DNA of 9,818 nucleotides from Clostridia bacterium (GTDB lineage: Bacteria; Bacillota_A; Clostridia; Oscillospirales; Acutalibacteraceae): contig RZYX01000064.1 in NCBI GenBank assembly GCA_009930155.1, positions 1 to 9,818 on the forward strand, in the 5' to 3' direction. Of this stretch, positions 1 through 6,522 are shown one piece after another. The stretch's first letter is position 1; every line of letters begins with the position of its first letter. Under the pieces are notes generated by a model. The model saw only the letters and a program-made list of their open reading frames with translations. It was not told the DNA's origin and made no database searches. The position numbers and the translations under genes are program-made.

Positions 1-20
1 TCTTGACTATAACTTGCCAT
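1..20 (-). CDS. Start of an unidentified ORF running off the left edge (possible IS transposase)
   Basis: Only the first six codons are visible on the minus strand (MASYSQ). They are preceded by a convincing ribosome binding site (GGAAAGGTGG, positions 36 to 27) six bases upstream of the ATG. The start lies just beyond the point where the hsdM fragment loses similarity. This fits a transposase ORF inside an insertion sequence that landed in hsdM. Some small IS transposase proteins begin in a similar way (M-x-x-Y-S), but six residues cannot identify a family, so the transposase call is a guess from context. Confidence 0.35.
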
Positions 21-96
21 AGTAATCCACCTTTCCGATGATAGTTAAACCTATCATATATTATTTAGGTTACTGTGACAACAATCCTACCACACA
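1..96 (-). mobile_element. Possible insertion sequence end interrupting the hsdM remnant
   Basis: Reading leftwards on the minus strand, the HsdM-like sequence ends at about position 97. It gives way to about 75 bases of AT-rich non-coding sequence beginning TGTGGTAGG, then an RBS and a start codon. A perfect 6-base inverted repeat (TGATAG at 39-44, CTATCA at 51-56) lies between this edge and the RBS and could form a small hairpin or operator. That layout is typical of an IS left end with a short leader. The other end and any target duplication lie outside the window, so this is inferred from the interruption alone. Confidence 0.3.
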
Positions 97-390
97 GGGC
101 TCTGCTCTCACTAAAATCAACATTAAATGGCGGATTTGATACAATATAATCAAATTTCATCAGTCCATTCTTTTGTTTATTGAAATGCTGTGGCTCTAAT
201 AGCGTATCTCCATGTACTACAGTCCAAGCGAATGAACAAGATTATTCAGAATTAGATTCAATCGCAAAAATTCATTCGACTTCTGTGAAATATCCTGTGT
301 ATAAATCGTACAATTCTCTTCTCCTATTTCATGTGCCAGTGAAAGTACAAGTGTTCCAGACCCTGCTGCAGGATCTATGTTCCTACTGAT
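97..390 (-). pseudogene. hsdM: Frameshifted remnant of a type I restriction HsdM methyltransferase
   Basis: The minus strand carries HsdM motif I (DPAAGSGTLVLSLAHEIG, near 375 to 320), followed by YTQDISQKSNEFLRLNLILNN as seen in this HsdM subgroup. That frame ends at a TAG just after NLVHSLG, around 222. The downstream frame continues the same protein (VVHGDTLLEP, then FDYIVSNPPFNVDFSES). It includes the catalytic NPPF motif at positions 125-136. One missing base at about 222-225 would account for the break. The N-terminal half is missing upstream of motif I, where a non-coding segment with a terminator abuts. The C-terminal half is missing where the possible IS begins. It differs from the HsdM encoded at 3483-5423 (DPAAGSGTL versus DPTSGSGSL), so it belongs to a second type I system. 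Confidence 0.85.
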
Positions 391-398
391 TTTGATAC

Positions 399-443
399 AA
401 AAATAAAAAGCCCTCTCCAGCACAAGTGTGCTGAAAAAGGCTT
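399..443 (-). terminator. Strong intrinsic terminator (minus strand)
   Basis: The plus-strand inverted repeat CAGCAC (418-423) and GTGCTG (428-433) has a 4-base loop. It is enclosed by an outer pair AAGCC (408-412) and GGCTT (439-443). On the minus strand the structure is followed directly by TTTTTATTTTT (409 to 399). This is a textbook Rho-independent terminator for leftward transcription. It ends whatever transcript crosses the structured segment at 444-548 and shields the hsdM remnant. Confidence 0.75.
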
Positions 444-548
444 GAAACAAAGGGCTTCCGAGGCTCGCCAGGTTGATTGCGTTGTTCCCGGAAGCTCTTA
501 TTCTATTAGCGATTTAAAAGTTGATGTTAGCCTCGCTACGGCCAACAT
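399..548 (-). ncRNA. Candidate structured non-coding RNA with two possible pseudoknots and a terminator
   Basis: Read on the minus strand, three stems occur in series. Stem A is AUGUUGGCC (548-540) with GGCUAACAU (532-524), 9 bp with one G-U pair. Its 7-base loop contains UAGCGA (538-533), exactly complementary to UCGCUA at 512-507, an H-type pseudoknot. Stem B is GCUUCCG (495-489) with CGGAAGC (460-454). Its large loop contains GGAACAA (488-482), which can pair with UUGUUUC at 450-444, just past the stem. Stem C is the terminator. No protein of convincing length is encoded here. I do not recognise a named RNA family. It might be the guide-RNA-like or regulatory end of a lost mobile element, but that is inference. 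Pairings were found by eye. Confidence 0.45.
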
Positions 549-573
549 ACCCTGCATAACAATCCCCAGAAGA

Positions 574-606
574 AAAATTAAAAAGTATTGGCAAAATTAA
601 AAAGTA
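574..606. repeat. Two 14-base direct repeats, 19-base period
   Basis: The plus-strand word AAAATTAAAAAGTA occurs at 574-587 and again at 593-606, perfectly matched and separated by TTGGC. In an AT-rich region some such repetition is expected by chance, but a perfect 14-mer at a fixed close spacing at a gene junction suggests paired protein-binding sites, as at transposon ends. Confidence 0.5.
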
Positions 607-857
607 AAACTTGATGAAATAATTTGTATTAGACTTTTCTCACCCCTTGAAAGTTCAATTGGTATATTTTGCAAACCATGTTGATCTAATAATCTCCTTG
701 CAACTTGAACTCCTGTATATCCCTTTTGTGTCGGTACTCTCAAATATTTAGCAAAATTTGATTGTACTTTGCTTTGGGCATATATGGTTAAAATAACTGC
801 TGGAATTAAAATAATCATGGTTGGATCAAATCTAAAATAACTAAAAGGATAAAACAT
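597..857 (-). pseudogene. yugP: Truncated YugP-type membrane zinc metallopeptidase
   Basis: The first ~72 residues match the start of the YugP/Zn_peptidase_2 family. They contain the N-terminal membrane segment (DPTMIILIPAVILTIYAQ), the conserved basic stretch SNFAKYLRVPT, then GYTGVQVARRLLDQHGLQNIPIE. After about R71-G72 (near 642) similarity stops, and 14 unrelated residues precede the stop. Full family members are about 225-230 aa and carry an HEXXH zinc site beyond this point, so no catalytic residues remain. I chose the second ATG (857): the RBS AAGGAG is eight bases upstream of it but only two from the first ATG at 863. It follows the MATE gene by about 17 bases, probably on the same transcript. 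Confidence 0.85.
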
Positions 858-874
858 TGTCATCGCTCCTTAAA

Positions 875-2248
875 TTAAAGTTTTTGGTAATCTAGTTCCT
901 TTAATACGTTTTTAAACTGAATAGTAAACATTATACTTGTTATTGTAACAGCAATAATATCAGCTACTGGTTCTGCTAAAAATACTGCATCTACCTTGTT
1001 TTCTAAAAATAAAGGTAATACATATATTAGGGGAATTAAAAGGATTATCTTACGCAAAATAGCTAAAAATACTGATGTCTTTGCATTTCCCAAGGCAATA
1101 AAAGTCTGTTGGCAACTTATTTGAATTCCAAATAGCAAAGAAGCAGCCATGTAAATTCTCATTGCTTTAATAGAAGTATTAATCAACTCAGCATCCTTAG
1201 TAAACATTTTAGCAAATATTTGTGGTGATAACATTGTGATTGTCCACAAGCCTACTGAATAAATCAAAGATATCTTAAGTAGTAACAAAAATGTTTCCTT
1301 AACCCTCTTACCATTACCTGCTCCATAGTTAAAGCTAATAATTGGTGTGGCTCCTTGGGTAAGTCCAACTAATGGTAGCATGGAAAACTGCATAACACTT
1401 GATAGGATGGTCATGGCCCCTACTGCTAAATCCCCACCATATTTAAGTAGAGATGTATTAAATGATATCATTAAAATACTTTCTGTTGATTGCATAATAA
1501 ATGGTGCTAGTCCAAGGGCTATACAGGGTAATAATACTTTAAAATCTATCTTTAAATACTTTTTCTTGATTTTTAATAAAGTCTTATCTCCTATAAGAAA
1601 TTTTATAACCCATAATGCAGAAACTCCCTGTGATATTATAGTTGCTAAAGCTGCACCCTTTACTCCCATATTAAACCCAAAAATAAATATTGGATCTAAT
1701 ATGATGTTTAATATTGCTCCAATTAGTACCGTAAACATACTTGTCTTTGCAAATCCTTGTGCTGTAATAAATGCATTTAGACCTAAAGAAAGTTGTACAA
1801 ACAATGTTCCACAAGCATAAATTTTCAAATAATCCAAGGCATATTTTATAGTATTTTCACTGGCCCCAAATGCCATTAACATTTTCTCCCCAAATATCAA
1901 AACTACTGCTGTTAATGTAACTGAAATCAATACTAATGCAGTGGTACAGTTTCCTAGTATTTTTTCAGCAGCATCCTTATCCCCTTTTCCCATCATAATT
2001 GAGGAACGTGGCGCACCACCCATACTAACTAAAGCAGCAAATGCTGATATAACCATAATTATTGGCATTGTAACGCCTACTGCAGTTAAAGCAGTAGCTC
2101 CAACTTCTGGAATATGCCCAATATACATTCTATCAACCAAATTATACAAAAGGTTGATAATCTGTGCTGTAATTGCAGGAACAGCCATACTAAAAAGTAA
2201 TTTTTTTATACTTTTAGTGCCTAATTCACTTTGTTGTTTATTTTCCAT
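875..2248 (-). CDS. MATE-family multidrug/cation efflux pump
   Basis: A 457-aa integral membrane transporter of the MATE family (MepA/NorM-like). These pumps export cationic drugs or metabolites in exchange for Na+ or H+. Length and hydrophobic pattern fit the usual 12 membrane helices in two similar halves. The N-terminal half has IINLLYNLVDRMYIGH, a hallmark of the Firmicutes MATE group, followed by ALTAVGVTMP. The second half has GLTQGATPIISFNYGAGN, the repeated MATE signature. I prefer the start at 2248. The sequence GAGAGGAAG lies about 12 bases upstream, and an upstream ATG at 2296 would overlap the end of the MarR-like fragment. The substrate cannot be read from sequence. The regulator fragment before it and the broken yugP after it suggest this intact gene is what survives of a marR-MATE-yugP transcription unit. 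Confidence 0.93.
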   Translation of the reverse strand: MENKQQSELGTKSIKKLLFSMAVPAITAQIINLLYNLVDRMYIGHIPEVGATALTAVGVTMPIIMVISAFAALVSMGGAPRSSIMMGKGDKDAAEKILGNCTTALVLISVTLTAVVLIFGEKMLMAFGASENTIKYALDYLKIYACGTLFVQLSLGLNAFITAQGFAKTSMFTVLIGAILNIILDPIFIFGFNMGVKGAALATIISQGVSALWVIKFLIGDKTLLKIKKKYLKIDFKVLLPCIALGLAPFIMQSTESILMISFNTSLLKYGGDLAVGAMTILSSVMQFSMLPLVGLTQGATPIISFNYGAGNGKRVKETFLLLLKISLIYSVGLWTITMLSPQIFAKMFTKDAELINTSIKAMRIYMAASLLFGIQISCQQTFIALGNAKTSVFLAILRKIILLIPLIYVLPLFLENKVDAVFLAEPVADIIAVTITSIMFTIQFKNVLKELDYQKL

Positions 2249-2264
2249 TTCTTCTATCTTCCTC

Positions 2265-2480
2265 TCATTCTTCAAGTTCATCAATGATGTTTTCATACAT
2301 TTTATTTAATACTATTTCCATTGCTTTATGTTCTTCTTCAGATATATTAGAAGTAAGAATATTAAAAAATTCTTTTTGAACTTCATGTAATTTTTTTACA
2401 ATTGAATTAGTAGCAGGTTTGATTTTTTGATGAATACATCTTTTATCTGTTTCATCTATCTCATATTCTAAAAAACCTTT
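2265..2480 (-). pseudogene. C-terminal fragment of a MarR-family regulator
   Basis: The minus strand encodes about 71 residues ending at a TGA at 2265-2267. They run from KGFLEYEIDETDKRC through KLHEVQKEFFNILTSNISEEEH to LNKMYENIIDELEE. This resembles the end of the winged-helix wing (G-F-L/I-x-x-x-x-x-x-x-D-K-R) and the C-terminal dimerisation helices of MarR proteins. The N-terminal helices and DNA-recognition helix are absent, because upstream sequence is the end of hsdS. A MarR gene directly before a MATE pump is a common Firmicutes arrangement in which the regulator represses the pump. Here the stop is 16 bases from the MATE start. Loss of the DNA-binding part implies no functional repressor from this copy. 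Confidence 0.7.
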
Positions 2481-3481
2481 TCTATATCGGAATTTATTAT
2501 GTCCTTTTTAGGGGAAAAAACTATATACAGAGTTGATAAAACCCCTTGTTCATAACGTTCTAAGCGTTTTACAGCACCAAATGGAAAACCATCTGAATAG
2601 CTTTTATTGTAAGCAAATTCCCCTTTTTTTACCAAGTAGTAATTGCTAACATCTAGGCTTGCAATTCGATTATTGAAATAGGTAATCTGATCAACTAATC
2701 CATAAATTGCTGAAATCGTGAGTGGTAATGTTGACTCTAAGTTTGTATTCTTCCTAACAACTCGATCCGCTATATCTCTCAACTTACGCTGTTCCCAAGC
2801 GTCAGCAAATCCATTAAAACGAATCTCTGGTTTGTTTTGACCATTTTGTGGAAACATTTTTTCTAACATCGCTTTTTTTAGATTTTTTATTTTTAATAGC
2901 TTACGCTGATGAAGGGTGATAAGGTTGTCGAGGTTCTCAAAATATTCCCCGATTGCTTCTTGTTCTTTAAAATTAGTTGGTGTCGGAATATTAAAACACG
3001 CTAAGTTACTTCTACTAATTCTTTGTCTAGTTCCTCCAGCAAGAGAGGTATTAACTTCATTAAAGTAATTTTGCGATGATAAGTATTGAAGCAAGAATTT
3101 ATTGCTACAATCAGATGCAGTTCTAGCTATAGTGCAATCGACCGCAGTGATCACCTTCACGCCTAAAAACGGCATTATACAAGCTCTTCCCGCAGGTTCG
3201 GGAAGTCTTGAAATGAGAATATCACCTGGTAATACTTCCTCGCAGTTCAGCTTTATAAAAGTTTCCTCAGTAATCCACTTTTGATTGTTGGGTTTGTCGA
3301 GAAATTCTGCTATACCTACATTACCAGTTTGAACTAACCGAACCCCTGAATCACTTTGATCTTTTGATTCAATCCAATCACCATCAGCGAACAATACACA
3401 CAATTCTCTAAGCTTACGCTGTTCCCAAGCGTCATTAAAACCTTTAAGTCTGATAGCAGGATTTTTTCTATTTTCAGCCAT
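2468..3481 (-). CDS. hsdS: Type I restriction specificity subunit HsdS, truncated in its second recognition domain
   Basis: A 337-aa HsdS, the DNA-recognition subunit of type I restriction-modification. Intact proteins are about 380-420 aa with two target recognition domains (TRDs) and two conserved helical spacers. It starts with AWEQRKLREL (residues 18-27). TRD1 spans about 28-165, and the central conserved region is about 172-236 (EQEAIGEYFENLDNLITLHQRKL, then a second AWEQRKLRDI). TRD2 begins near 237 but stops at 337. The rest of TRD2 and the distal conserved helix are missing, because MarR-like sequence starts there. Its ATG is one base past the HsdM stop, and GGGAGG within the hsdM end is its RBS. 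Without the distal helix normal M2S1 assembly is doubtful, though half-length HsdS proteins that dimerise are known. Confidence 0.9.
   Translation of the reverse strand: MAENRKNPAIRLKGFNDAWEQRKLRELCVLFADGDWIESKDQSDSGVRLVQTGNVGIAEFLDKPNNQKWITEETFIKLNCEEVLPGDILISRLPEPAGRACIMPFLGVKVITAVDCTIARTASDCSNKFLLQYLSSQNYFNEVNTSLAGGTRQRISRSNLACFNIPTPTNFKEQEAIGEYFENLDNLITLHQRKLLKIKNLKKAMLEKMFPQNGQNKPEIRFNGFADAWEQRKLRDIADRVVRKNTNLESTLPLTISAIYGLVDQITYFNNRIASLDVSNYYLVKKGEFAYNKSYSDGFPFGAVKRLERYEQGVLSTLYIVFSPKKDIINSDIEKVF
2783..3434. repeat. Two identical 22-base repeats within hsdS
   Basis: The same 22 bases, beginning CTTACGCTGTTCCC on the plus strand, occur at 2783-2804 and 3413-3434. They encode the AWEQRKL region that precedes each TRD. 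A shorter related copy (AGCTTACGCTG) is near 2899. Such repeats arise from the tandem-like architecture of HsdS. They are known substrates for recombination that swaps TRDs and changes specificity. Confidence 0.8.
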
Positions 3482-3482
3482 T

Positions 3483-5723
3483 TTATTTGCCTCCCAATAG
3501 CAATTTTAATTCTGCCAACCCCTTCATATCAGACTCACTTCCAGTCAAATCGTCCAACATTGTTGATAAAATAGCCTCTGTTTTCTTGATTTCTTCTTCC
3601 ACATTAGCCAATGTTGTAATATACTTATCAGCTAAAGTTTGGACTTTTGATTCTAAATATCCTAACACCTCATTTGGCAATTGATTCAAACCATCCAAGA
3701 TTGGCGTAATCCACTTTTTATTCAAAAGTATCTCAACCTGATCATCGTTTAAACTCTCTATCGTTTTTTTCGTAAGCAAATGAAGTTTTTCTGAATCTAG
3801 TTTGATAATACCCTTTAATTCCTTTTCTTCGTCTAATAGGGACTTCATCTTTAAAAGTTTAAATTCGGGACTATCTTCAGAAAAATTAGTTACAGTATTA
3901 TTTTTAAGAATCTCATTTGCAGCTTTAGTCAACGGTCCTGATAAAAATGCAGTGTTATCTTCATTAAGGGCATCCGACAATTCCTCTTTCTCATCTTCAG
4001 ATAAAGAATCCATAATATCTTGCTTTTCCGATAAAATTGTTTGTAGTCGTGATTCTTTCTGATTAAGATCTTCTTTTTTGTTTAATAAAAAAATCTCTTG
4101 AACCAAATCAAATGGTAAAATTCTTCCGACCCAACCTTCTTGCACTTCTATATCTTTTCCGTTTTTCTTCTTCGATACCATATATGGATCAACTTGTTTA
4201 AGTGCTTTATGACCTTCAGTTTGAATCATTTCAAGATCAACGCTGATTTTCACCCACTCATCATGAAGAAGTTGATATGCTATATATTCATCAATGAGCG
4301 AAATGCTTTTAAGGCGTTCAAAAATTTCATTCCCTATAAGTGTTTCACCACTTGATATTTTTAATTCATCCATTTTTTTAATGAGTTGATCATATAGCGA
4401 TTTGTCAAAATTCTCAAATGCTTTATCAAATTGAACTTTGAACTCTAATATAGTTTGATGCCCTTTAATGACATCTCTTAAATTTTCGTTAACAACATCC
4501 ATATGCTCCTCTGAAATTTCAATAAAAAGCGATTCCTTCAAACCTGGGAAAGCCTTCCAAAAATTATCAAGTTTATTAATCTCTTTCTTTGGAATCCCTC
4601 CAAACATAGAAGCATAAATATCCCAACTTTCTGGAGCTCCAGACGAATCGACATACCTTGGTATATTAAGATTATAATCATTACTTCTTATTTCATCTCT
4701 TGTCACAACTTTTGAAAACTTTTGAGCATTCTTGCGCTGTATAACCGCATCTGTTATGCGCTTAATATCCGATGCCTGAAGCAGATTATTTTTCCCAACT
4801 TTCATAAAGTTTTTAGAAGCATCAACTATTAATACGTCAGTATTCTCTCTTTTTTGTTTTAACACCATTATTATCGTAGGAATACCGGTACCAAAAAATA
4901 TATTAGCAGGCAGCCCTATAATTGCATCAATGTGATTATTTTCAATAAGGTTTTTACGAATAGTCCCCTCTTCACCTCCACGGAACAATACACCGTGGGG
5001 CAAAACGATAGTCATTATACCATCTGGTTTGATATGATATAAGTCGTGGAGTAAAAATGCGTAGTCTGCTTTTCCTTTAGGAGCTAATCCAAACCTTGCA
5101 TATCGTGGATCAGATTCTTTGTTTTCAGGATCCCAATTTTGCGAATAGGGTGGATTTGAGACTACGGCATCAACATAAAGAGGATTATATGATCCAATAG
5201 GATCATTTTCATCAAAATACGGCCAGTCATCTTCTAGTGTATCCCCATTACGTGTTAGTATATTTGAAGGCAAAATTCCGCGCATAATCAAATTCATTCG
5301 AGTTAAATTATACGTATTCTGTTTAAGTTCTTGTGCAAAATATTTGATATTGTTTGCGTCCTCAATATGTTTCGCAACGCAGTTACCAATATTTATTAGC
5401 AAACTTCCCGAACCACTTGTTGGGTCTATAGAATGGTTTATCTTGCAAAAATCATATGAAAATGATCCATCGATGTCATGAGCATAAATCTCATTCTGCC
5501 TGACTGCTAAAAGGGTCGGAACACACTTGAGAATCTCAGGGTACTTTTTCAATAATGAGACGAAGTCTGATTCAATATTTTTAGAGCCGATCAAAGAATT
5601 CATAATGTTAAGTTCTATCTTTATGGAATCAACATTAGAATATACTTTGGGGAAATCCACATAATAGTTATAGCCATTTATACTAGAACGCATTTGTCCA
5701 AGCCACGTGTTAAAATCTCTCAT
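3483..5723 (-). CDS. In-frame chimera: DpnII endonuclease N-terminus fused to truncated type I HsdM
   Basis: A 746-aa ORF made of two unrelated parts. Residues 1-99 match the start of the DpnII/MboI-type GATC endonuclease, with YYVDFPKVYSNVDSIK, ELNIMNSLIGSKNI, YPEILKCVPTLLA and YDFCKINHSI. From residue 100 the sequence is HsdM: motif I DPTSGSGSLL (100-109), catalytic NPPYSQNW (190-197), RFGLAPKGKADYAFL, then a long helical C-terminal region. DpnII is about 288 aa and its catalytic core lies beyond residue 99, so cleavage should be lost. The HsdM part lacks its N-terminal helical domain before motif I, which normally contacts partner subunits and DNA. The ATG overlaps the dpnA stop (ATGA), with GGGAGG eight bases upstream, so the DpnII start is native. 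Most likely a deletion scar that happens to stay open; a working hybrid cannot be excluded. Confidence 0.88.
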   Translation of the reverse strand: MRDFNTWLGQMRSSINGYNYYVDFPKVYSNVDSIKIELNIMNSLIGSKNIESDFVSLLKKYPEILKCVPTLLAVRQNEIYAHDIDGSFSYDFCKINHSIDPTSGSGSLLINIGNCVAKHIEDANNIKYFAQELKQNTYNLTRMNLIMRGILPSNILTRNGDTLEDDWPYFDENDPIGSYNPLYVDAVVSNPPYSQNWDPENKESDPRYARFGLAPKGKADYAFLLHDLYHIKPDGIMTIVLPHGVLFRGGEEGTIRKNLIENNHIDAIIGLPANIFFGTGIPTIIMVLKQKRENTDVLIVDASKNFMKVGKNNLLQASDIKRITDAVIQRKNAQKFSKVVTRDEIRSNDYNLNIPRYVDSSGAPESWDIYASMFGGIPKKEINKLDNFWKAFPGLKESLFIEISEEHMDVVNENLRDVIKGHQTILEFKVQFDKAFENFDKSLYDQLIKKMDELKISSGETLIGNEIFERLKSISLIDEYIAYQLLHDEWVKISVDLEMIQTEGHKALKQVDPYMVSKKKNGKDIEVQEGWVGRILPFDLVQEIFLLNKKEDLNQKESRLQTILSEKQDIMDSLSEDEKEELSDALNEDNTAFLSGPLTKAANEILKNNTVTNFSEDSPEFKLLKMKSLLDEEKELKGIIKLDSEKLHLLTKKTIESLNDDQVEILLNKKWITPILDGLNQLPNEVLGYLESKVQTLADKYITTLANVEEEIKKTEAILSTMLDDLTGSESDMKGLAELKLLLGGK

Positions 5724-6508
5724 ATTTTTTCCTCCCGTTGCAATCGCCTTTTTGACAATTCAATATATTCTTCAACATTATCAATACCAATATATCTTCG
5801 TCCTAATCTTTTCGCAGCAACACCCGTTGTAGAGCTACCACAAAAAGGGTCCAGCACCAAGTCTCCTTCGTTCGTTGATGCTTCGATTATTCTCTGAAGA
5901 ATATAAGTTGGCTTTTGCGTAGGATGTTTCCCTTCAATTTTCTCTTTAGCAGGTGTCAATGGTCCTGGCCACACGTCCTTCATTTGTTTGCCGCCGTTTT
6001 CGGCTTTCATTGTATTATAGTTAAATAGATGTTTAGATTTCTTGTCGTTCTTCTGCGCCCAAAGAATAGTCTCAGTGCTATGAGTGAAACAACGGCAAGC
6101 CAAGTTGGGAGGCGGATTTGTTTTCTGCCAAGTAATGTTGTTAATTATTTTAAATCCTTCTTGCTCAAGGGCAAAACCAATACTGTAAATATTATGCAAG
6201 GTGCCACTTATCCATATACTCCCATTAGGAGCTAGAGCTTTTTTACAAAGACGAATCCATTTTTGATTGAACTTATGCTTTTCCTCATCGGATGATACTT
6301 TGTCCCAGCTTGCTTTATCAACCGATACCATCCTCCCAGAGTGGCAAGTGATGCCACCATTACTCAGGAAATAAGGTGGATCTGCAAAAATCATATCAAC
6401 TGATTCAGGCTTGATTTTCTTTAGAATAGAAAAAGTATCTCCTAAAATCAACATTTCACTTTCAGTCCTGTAAAACGGAGATACCCTTCCTCTAAGCAGT
6501 TCTATCAT
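5720..6508 (-). CDS. dpnA: DpnA-like adenine-N6 DNA methyltransferase (GATC)
   Basis: A 262-aa beta-class amino-methyltransferase closely resembling DpnA, the second methylase of DpnII systems. DpnA methylates adenine in GATC and also acts on single-stranded DNA, which protects incoming DNA during transformation. Catalytic motif IV comes first (DMIFADPPYFLSNGG, near residues 38-52). HNIYSIGFALEQEGFKI and ITWQKTNPPPNL follow, with KHPTQKP and the AdoMet-binding motif I (LDPFCGSSTTG) near the C-terminus. Its length is close to the 268 aa of pneumococcal DpnA. I place the start at the ATG at 6508, with GGGAG five bases upstream; a TTG at 6526 overlapping the dpnM stop is possible but has no RBS. 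All expected motifs are intact, so it should be active. Confidence 0.95.
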   Translation of the reverse strand: MIELLRGRVSPFYRTESEMLILGDTFSILKKIKPESVDMIFADPPYFLSNGGITCHSGRMVSVDKASWDKVSSDEEKHKFNQKWIRLCKKALAPNGSIWISGTLHNIYSIGFALEQEGFKIINNITWQKTNPPPNLACRCFTHSTETILWAQKNDKKSKHLFNYNTMKAENGGKQMKDVWPGPLTPAKEKIEGKHPTQKPTYILQRIIEASTNEGDLVLDPFCGSSTTGVAAKRLGRRYIGIDNVEEYIELSKRRLQREEKI

Positions 6509-6522
6509 TTCCGCTCCCACCT

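Larger units (their letters stand above)
391..641. mobile_element. Unidentified ~250-bp segment joining yugP and hsdM fragments, possibly a mobile element relic
   Basis: This segment lies between two genes that both lose homology at its edges: a YugP peptidase on the right (at about 642) and HsdM on the left (at about 390). It holds the 19-base-period direct repeats, the candidate structured RNA and the terminator, and no recognisable protein. A stretch of foreign DNA between two unrelated truncated genes is what a decayed transposon end or a deletion between two element copies would leave. Tandem end repeats of this kind occur in some IS families with multiple transposase sites, such as IS21, but I cannot assign a family. 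Confidence 0.35.

Noticed and set aside
217..450. 77-aa minus-strand ORF starting MFQAFFSTLVLERAF
   Set aside because: Its first ~24 codons are translated from the terminator hairpin and have no RBS; only the part from motif I on is protein-like, so it is treated as an hsdM remnant.
408..548. Structured segment considered as tmRNA, because of its successive pseudoknots
   Set aside because: There is no tRNA-like acceptor or TPsiC arm and no tag peptide ending in ALAA.
1347..1820. 157-codon open frame on the plus strand inside the MATE gene
   Set aside because: It lies antisense to a well-supported transporter gene, has no RBS and encodes nothing recognisable; it is a shadow frame.
2783..3434. 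HsdS repeats considered as a site-specific invertase or phase-variation locus
   Set aside because: The repeats are direct rather than inverted and no recombinase or second hsdS copy is in the window, so inversion is not supported.
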